Assembly (NCBI GenBank): GCA_903904805.1
Contig: CAIVDX010000309.1
Location: forward strand, 1-6,926
Direction: 5' to 3'
Origin: an uncultured Rhodospirillales bacterium
Lineage (GTDB): Bacteria > Pseudomonadota > Alphaproteobacteria > Acetobacterales > Acetobacteraceae
Length of the DNA stretch: 6,926 bases
Part shown: one piece after another, positions 6,855-6,926 of the stretch
Layout: every line of letters begins with the position of its first letter
How positions within the stretch are numbered: position 1 is the stretch's first letter
The notes under the pieces: model-generated
Database searches by the model: none
The model's input: only the letters and a program-made list of their open reading frames with translations
Told to the model about the DNA's origin: nothing
Position numbers and translations under genes: made by a program

Positions 6855-6926
6855 ATGGCCATCCGCTACGATGACATCGGCAACCGGCTGAAGGCCTTCC
6901 GCATCGGCTCGGGCCTATCCGCCGAG
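6855..6926 (+). CDS. Cro/C1 (XRE)-type helix-turn-helix regulator, N-terminal part (3'-truncated by window)
   Basis: Only 24 codons are present, open to the end of the window. The start ATG lies one base after the TGA of the hydroxylase gene, with GCAGGG a few bases upstream, so it is almost certainly in the same transcript. The residues IGNRLKAFRIGSGLSAE (8-24) match the first helix and turn of XRE-family DNA-binding domains ('xGxRLRxxRxxxGLSxxE'). In that family the recognition helix follows directly, so it lies just beyond the window. By position it may control the divergent region at 4383-4471. The identification rests on a short segment, and total length, effector domain and mode of action cannot be seen. 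Confidence 0.65.
   Translation, partial: MAIRYDDIGNRLKAFRIGSGLSAE

Noticed and set aside
4385..6862. Open frame of 825 codons on the - strand opposite the molybdenum hydroxylase gene
   Set aside because: The + strand has clear family motifs throughout this stretch. The - strand product has biased composition and no domain I recognise, so it is a composition shadow.

Overview
The window is GC-rich (roughly two-thirds G+C by eye), densely packed bacterial DNA with six protein-coding genes, two of them cut by the window edges. Composition, the very short gaps between genes and the mix of catabolic families suggest an alphaproteobacterium, perhaps of the Acetobacteraceae or Bradyrhizobium type. 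That assignment is inference: the window holds no rRNA or other taxonomic marker. I saw no tRNA, CRISPR array, insertion sequence or phage gene.

Left part (2-3075, + strand) is a tightly coupled cluster: the C-terminal 228 residues of an ABC-type periplasmic solute-binding protein, a GlcD/D-2-hydroxyglutarate-dehydrogenase-like FAD oxidoreductase (overlapping its predecessor by ATGA), and a second solute-binding protein of the unrelated SsuA/TauA/NMT1-like fold with its own signal peptide. No permease or ATPase gene is visible, so the transport partners must lie upstream or elsewhere.

Middle part (3072-4382, - strand) is a major facilitator superfamily transporter resembling the aromatic acid:H+ symporter (AAHS) group. 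It converges on the left cluster so closely that both genes use TAG stops sharing one CTAG palindrome.

Right part (4472-6926, + strand) starts from an 89-bp divergent intergenic region that must carry the promoters and operators for both the transporter and a 793-residue xanthine dehydrogenase/aldehyde oxidase-family molybdenum hydroxylase large subunit. One base after the hydroxylase stop, a gene begins whose first 24 residues look like a Cro/C1 (XRE) helix-turn-helix regulator; the window ends inside it.

A reasonable inference is that the right half is a regulated uptake-and-hydroxylation module for an aromatic or N-heteroaromatic acid: the symporter imports it, the molybdenum enzyme hydroxylates it, and the co-transcribed regulator may control the shared divergent region. 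The left cluster looks like uptake plus oxidation of a hydroxy acid. No substrate can be read from the sequence. I found no clear evidence of a wholly new system. The oddest points are the molybdenum subunit with no iron-sulfur or FAD partner beside it, the EGFE form of the symporter's first-helix acidic motif, and two different binding proteins flanking one oxidoreductase.
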